Below are positions 60,146 through 64,000 of a stretch of 64,000 nucleotides of DNA, piece by piece. The position numbers were made by a program, and so were the translations under genes. Under the pieces are notes generated by a model that made no database searches, was not told where the DNA came from, and saw nothing but the letters and a program-made list of their open reading frames with translations. Origin of the DNA: G963663615 sp963663615. GTDB lineage: Bacteria > Bacteroidota > Ignavibacteria > Ignavibacteriales > Melioribacteraceae. Each line of letters opens with the position of its first letter. Position 1 is the stretch's first letter. The DNA lies in NCBI GenBank assembly GCA_963663615.1, contig OY760517.1, positions 1 to 64,000 on the forward strand. Reading direction: 5' to 3'.

Positions 60146-61456
60146 TTAATTTTCAATAACTTTACCAAACAAGGTTGCTGATGTTGAATCGTTTATGCGT
60201 ACTTTTACATAATCGCCTCTGCCAACACCATCAACAACGGGGAATATAACCAGCTTATTAGTATCGGTTCTGCCGGCAAAATCAGCTTTCGATTTTCTGC
60301 TGAATCCTTCAATCAGCACCTCTTCAACCGAACCTTTTGCAGCGGCATTAATTTCAGTTGAAATTTTTTGTTGCAGGTCAATAATCTCTGTAAGTCTTCT
60401 TACTTTTTCATGTTCGGGAACATCATCTTTCATTTTGAAAGCTTTTGTGCCCTCCCTTGGAGAATACTTGAACATATATGCACCATCATAACGAACTTTT
60501 TTCATTACCTCGAGTGTCATCTCATGCTCCTCAACTGTTTCGGTTGGAAAGCCTGCAATAATATCAGTAGAAAAACTTACGCCGGGAATTAGCTCTTTTG
60601 CTTTTTCAACCAGTCCAAGATAATGTTCAATTGTGTAGGTTCTGTTCATAGCTTCAAGCACGCGGTTTGAGCCCGATTGAAACGGCAGATGAATATAGTT
60701 GCAAATGTTCTTGTTGTTTGCAATAGTATGAAGCAGCTTTTCGGAAAGGTCCTGAGGGTGTGATGTAGTGAAACGCACACGCATTTTAGGATCAACTTTT
60801 GCAACAGCTTCCAATAGATCGGCAAAGTCTCTGCCTTCATCGTTATAGGAGTTCACATTTTGACCGAGTAGTGATACTTCACGAAAATTTCTCTCGGAAA
60901 GTTTTTTAATCTCGTCAACAATCGAATCGAGGTTACGACTTCTTTCCCTTCCGCGAGTAAATGGAACCACGCAATAGGTGCAAAATTTGTCGCAGCCTCT
61001 CATAACAGAAAGCCAAGCCGAAAGTCCATCCTCACGATAAGGTTCAATATCATCGTATGTTTCGGTACGGGAAAGTTTAACACCAATAGCTTTTTCGCCA
61101 TCGTAAACATCTTCAATAAATTGTGGCAGTCGGCGGTATTCATCAGGACCTACAACAAGGTCAACCATTTTTTTATCTTCAATAAGATCGTTTCTTAATC
61201 TTTCCGCCATACAACCAAGTATGCCTATAACCGTACCAGGTTTGCTATCTTTGATGTGTTTAAGGTTTCCTAATCTGCCGTAAATACGTTGCTCTGCATT
61301 ATCCCTTACGCTACATGTATTAATAAGAATAACATTAGCATCATTTATTTCGGTGGTTACGCCATAACCATTCTGTTTAAGAATTCCAGCAACCACCTCT
61401 GAATCTGCCAAATTCATCTGGCAGCCGTAGGTTTCTATATATACGTTTCCGCTCAT
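60146..61456 (-). CDS. miaB: tRNA-2-methylthio-N6-dimethylallyladenosine synthase
   Basis: The chain has the N-terminal cluster region (ETYGCQMNLADSEVV), the radical SAM motif CDKFCTYCVVPFTRGRERSR, and a C-terminal TRAM domain (KSKADFAGRTDTNKLVIFPV). It adds a methylthio group to i6A37 in tRNAs. The length of 436 residues is normal. It begins the minus-strand operon; the 328-bp region upstream separates it from the divergent large surface protein gene. Confidence 0.95.
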   Translation of the reverse strand: MSGNVYIETYGCQMNLADSEVVAGILKQNGYGVTTEINDANVILINTCSVRDNAEQRIYGRLGNLKHIKDSKPGTVIGILGCMAERLRNDLIEDKKMVDLVVGPDEYRRLPQFIEDVYDGEKAIGVKLSRTETYDDIEPYREDGLSAWLSVMRGCDKFCTYCVVPFTRGRERSRNLDSIVDEIKKLSERNFREVSLLGQNVNSYNDEGRDFADLLEAVAKVDPKMRVRFTTSHPQDLSEKLLHTIANNKNICNYIHLPFQSGSNRVLEAMNRTYTIEHYLGLVEKAKELIPGVSFSTDIIAGFPTETVEEHEMTLEVMKKVRYDGAYMFKYSPREGTKAFKMKDDVPEHEKVRRLTEIIDLQQKISTEINAAAKGSVEEVLIEGFSRKSKADFAGRTDTNKLVIFPVVDGVGRGDYVKVRINDSTSATLFGKVIEN

Positions 61457-61784
61457 CTATAATAACTTTCTTATAATGAATAAATTAAACTTTATAATTT
61501 AAGAAAATCCTGATACTAATTCATTAGGTAAAATTCTTCTCTGAATAGAATTTATTTACAGGGAAAAATGTTAAATATTTATTAACTGAATCACTAAACA
61601 TCCTCAAAATATTTCGATTATTAGGTATTTGCACTTAAATTAAATAAGAGCACAATTTTAGCTGTATTATTGAATGTAAGTACTTATCGTTTGTCATCTA
61701 AACAGTTATCCCGATAACATAAGAATTCAATTATAAAGAAAATCAAATTATTTGTGAAATTTGCATAATAAGGGACTGAGTAAT
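61457..61784. other. Divergent AT-rich promoter region
   Basis: These 328 bp lie between miaB and the large surface protein gene. No gene or clear palindrome is seen, and no promoter box can be called with confidence. Confidence 0.5.
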
Positions 61785-64000
61785 ATGGTAAAAAAAATAT
61801 TTTACTATTTCTCCTTTTTACTTATAACAAATATTATGCTGGGTCAGAATGTATTGCTAAGCCCGGCTAAGGGATATTTCCTTGATAACCCCGGTTTGTT
61901 AAAATACAAATTAATGTTTGCTCCCTCGGATAGTCTTATTCTGGATTGGCAGCCCAGTTTAAGTGCGGGAGCAGGTGCCAAACTAAAAATTGGTGTTTTG
62001 CCAGGCATTTATGATGCTGGCGAATTTGATGTTTCCGGTACACGAATGGGTGCAATACTGGAAGAGAATCCACTTTCGCTTTCTACAGGCAGGTATTATG
62101 CAGTTATAACGAACTCAACGCATGATACTTACGAAGAAATTACGGCAGATTATCAGAATAATCCCGGTACGATTGTATTTTCAACAGAGATACAGTTTAT
62201 TGTTGAAGCACAAACGGCTCCAACGGCATTGGGTCCAACAGGTATAATTGACGATGCTACCCCAATATTTGAATGGACAAACGTACCAGGTGTTCCTACG
62301 TATTTTCTTATTGTTTCCAGTACACCATTTACAGTTGTAACCTTACCAAATGGCGAAATTACAGTTGAAGGGGCAAATATTGTATGGGAATACATTACTG
62401 ACGAAACCTCAATATTGTATGGTGATGTTGACCCCAATGCTCCATATAACATTCAGCCGCCACCATTATTACCGGGTACAGAATATAACTACACAGTTAT
62501 TAACATGTACGACCCGGCTGATATAACGTTTGCCAGTTCGGTTTTTGGTGGAGTTGAATCCTTTACATATCAGGCTGAACAAACAATTGATCCGCCTGAA
62601 CTTATTGCTCCTGCGGATAATGCAACATTTTACGGTGATGAATACATAACATTCCAGTGGGAAGAAGTTGAAAACGTTAACAGCTATACGATTTATTTAT
62701 ATCAAAGATTAACATCCTTTGCTGGTAATGATCAGCAAATAGATATACCGCTATGGAACTCAACTACTACAAACACTAGTATTGAATATCCAGCAAGAAC
62801 TACACTTTCGAAGGGAACATACATCTGGAATGTAATTCCAAATGATGATGAAGGTGCAGGGGTAATTAGTGAGACAAACGAATTTGAATATATTCTACAA
62901 GTTGGTTCATTCAGGGTTTCGGCATATTCTTCAACAGATAACTCGGCATTGTTAAATTTTGAGTTTAATGTAGAATCGGTTGAAGGCGGGGTTACACCTC
63001 CTAATAATTATGTTGTAACCAACTCTCAAACTTATACCGATAGCCTTGTTGTTGGTACTTACCAATTTACAGGAAGCAAAACAGGTTATTTCGATTCAAC
63101 TTTTACAGTTGTTATTTCGGAAGATACTCCTTTTAAAAGTATCAACCTGTTTTTAAGACCATTTCCATCAGTTATATCAGGAACTGTAATTGATCAGGAT
63201 GGTAGTCCGGTTTCGAATGGTACAGTTAAATTTACCAATGTGTTAACGAGTGAAGGATCAACAGTATCAACTGATCTTGATGGTACTTTTAGTGCTATTC
63301 TTCCCAGAGCTACTTATTCAATTACTGCATACAAGCAAGGGTATTTGGCAGCTGATCAAATCTATATCACGGCAGACCAGGAACATATAAACCTTACCGA
63401 AGCTATTACTATTGTTGAGGATAATGCCTTTATCAGTGGAAAGGTTCTAAATGATCTTGGTGCACCGGTTAAACAGGTACTTGTTAAAGCTGTTAACGGT
63501 CCGGTTACGCAACAGGCTTCTACAAATGTTAATGGTAACTATTCATTCCAGATTACTTCCGGTAACTGGACTATTTCAGCTGCAAAAAACGGTTTTATTA
63601 GTCCTGCTCCTGATGAATATACATTAAACGCCGGTGATAACCTGCAAAACCAGAACATCATACTGGTACCAAGAGCAAATCAGGTAACAGGCTTTGTTGA
63701 GCGTATTACTTCTGTTGGAGGTACAACACCATTTTCCGGTGTAACAGTAACAGCCACTCCAAGTAGCGGAACACCTGTTACAGCAGTTACAACATCTTCC
63801 GGTGAGTTTCAGCTAAGCTTAAGAGCAGGTACTTATATCCTCACAGCAGCTAAAACAGGGTATTCTAACACCCAGCAAATAAATTTAACTCTCACAGTTG
63901 CTCAAACAATTTCCGGTATAAACTTCACAATGGTGCCTAATCCGTCTTCAATTTCGGGTTTGGTTACAACCCCGGACGGTAACGGACTGGGTGGTGTAAC
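61785..64000 (+). CDS. Large secreted protein with carboxypeptidase-regulatory-like repeats (partial)
   Basis: The frame starts MVKKIFYYFSFLLITNIMLG (signal peptide, cleaved near GQN) after AAGGGA and stays open to the right edge (738 codons). The first part has fibronectin-like segments (PTGIIDDATPIFEWTNVPG, LIAPADNATFYGDEYITFQW). From about residue 460 there are four or more carboxypeptidase-regulatory-like repeats with VISGTVIDQDGSPVSNGTV, FISGKVLNDLGAPVKQVLV, VTGFVERIT and SISGLVTTPDGNGLGGV. The protein is probably a T9SS-exported adhesin or surface protein; the C-terminus is outside the window, so the sorting domain cannot be checked. Confidence 0.8.
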   Translation, partial: MVKKIFYYFSFLLITNIMLGQNVLLSPAKGYFLDNPGLLKYKLMFAPSDSLILDWQPSLSAGAGAKLKIGVLPGIYDAGEFDVSGTRMGAILEENPLSLSTGRYYAVITNSTHDTYEEITADYQNNPGTIVFSTEIQFIVEAQTAPTALGPTGIIDDATPIFEWTNVPGVPTYFLIVSSTPFTVVTLPNGEITVEGANIVWEYITDETSILYGDVDPNAPYNIQPPPLLPGTEYNYTVINMYDPADITFASSVFGGVESFTYQAEQTIDPPELIAPADNATFYGDEYITFQWEEVENVNSYTIYLYQRLTSFAGNDQQIDIPLWNSTTTNTSIEYPARTTLSKGTYIWNVIPNDDEGAGVISETNEFEYILQVGSFRVSAYSSTDNSALLNFEFNVESVEGGVTPPNNYVVTNSQTYTDSLVVGTYQFTGSKTGYFDSTFTVVISEDTPFKSINLFLRPFPSVISGTVIDQDGSPVSNGTVKFTNVLTSEGSTVSTDLDGTFSAILPRATYSITAYKQGYLAADQIYITADQEHINLTEAITIVEDNAFISGKVLNDLGAPVKQVLVKAVNGPVTQQASTNVNGNYSFQITSGNWTISAAKNGFISPAPDEYTLNAGDNLQNQNIILVPRANQVTGFVERITSVGGTTPFSGVTVTATPSSGTPVTAVTTSSGEFQLSLRAGTYILTAAKTGYSNTQQINLTLTVAQTISGINFTMVPNPSSISGLVTTPDGNGLGGV

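Noticed and set aside
1..64000. CRISPR array, tRNA or rRNA genes, diversity-generating retroelement
   Set aside because: No regularly spaced repeats, no cloverleaf-like sequences, no rRNA motifs and no reverse transcriptase were recognised by reading; a tRNAscan or CRISPR search would be needed to exclude weak cases.

Overview
The window looks like a low-GC chromosome segment from the Bacteroidota/Ignavibacteriota side of the tree, most likely an Ignavibacteria-type organism. The main evidence is a type IX secretion style C-terminal sorting domain with an 'NFPNPFNPST' motif (gene at 36040-37998), several SusC/CirA-type TonB-dependent receptors with an N-terminal carboxypeptidase-like domain, many outer-membrane barrels, and an LPS-type envelope gene set (LptE, GT9, GT2). 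The exact lineage is inferred, not proven.

Region 1 (1 to about 12,970) is the early-gene side of a Mu-like transposable prophage. Reading leftward on the minus strand are a Ner-like HTH protein, a CII-like protein, a MuA-type DDE transposase, a coiled-coil protein, a gp16-like protein, a DUF3164-type protein, several small proteins and an F-like minor head protein. A divergent HTH repressor (11974-12294) lies beyond them. A TTGACT-N17-TATAAT promoter with a GCAATTGC palindrome in its spacer sits between the repressor and the early operon. No MuB-like ATPase follows the transposase. On the plus strand at the left edge lie terminase (partial), a portal gene broken by two frameshifts, and a gpG-like gene. 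Between the two phage modules is cargo: a 4-fold beta-flower-like protein, an XRE/ImmA regulator cassette with its own palindromic operator, extended -10 promoter and terminator, and a lipoprotein. The right end of the phage carries transposase-site-like repeats (12635-12971).

Region 2 (12,994-19,900) holds a nucleotidyltransferase/partner pair that overlap by 56 nt in different frames, a large SGNH-type hydrolase, two secreted proteins built from the same beta-trefoil-like domain (one of them carrying a long helical tail), and a secreted TPR protein.

Region 3 (19,929-25,946) is a compact zinc acquisition island: two identical 15-bp palindromes, then ZnuA, ZnuC, ZnuB and a Zur/Fur regulator with stop/start contacts or overlaps, a small membrane protein, a His-motif lipoprotein and a ZnuD-like TonB receptor. 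A long hairpin appears to bury the ribosome-binding site of the lipoprotein in the end of the preceding gene. A sensor-only histidine kinase and three tandem paralogous outer-membrane proteins follow (26,045-30,666).

Region 4 (30,667-42,950) is mixed: a possible structured RNA, an outer-membrane protein, a lone receiver domain, an orphan adenine methyltransferase with an unusual SAM motif, a TonB receptor, a T9SS-sorted protein, gatB, a GNAT, an AraC regulator and an aldo/keto reductase.

Region 5 (42,982-61,456) is mostly minus-strand housekeeping and envelope biogenesis: a patatin-POTRA-barrel protein, yidC-rnpA-rpmH, a voltage-gated K+ channel coupled to an alpha/alpha-toroid protein, cdsA, a CPBP protease, DUF3108, GT9, 3-methyladenine glycosylase, TPR, GT2, lptE, a sigma-54 activator, an MBL hydrolase, a SPOR protein and miaB. 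A large secreted protein with repeated carboxypeptidase-regulatory-like domains runs off the right edge (61785 onward).

The best candidates for something not yet described are the self-contained XRE/ImmA cassette in the prophage (2934-4985), the zinc island with its tandem palindromes and the hairpin over the lipoprotein start, and the histidine kinase with three barrel paralogues.
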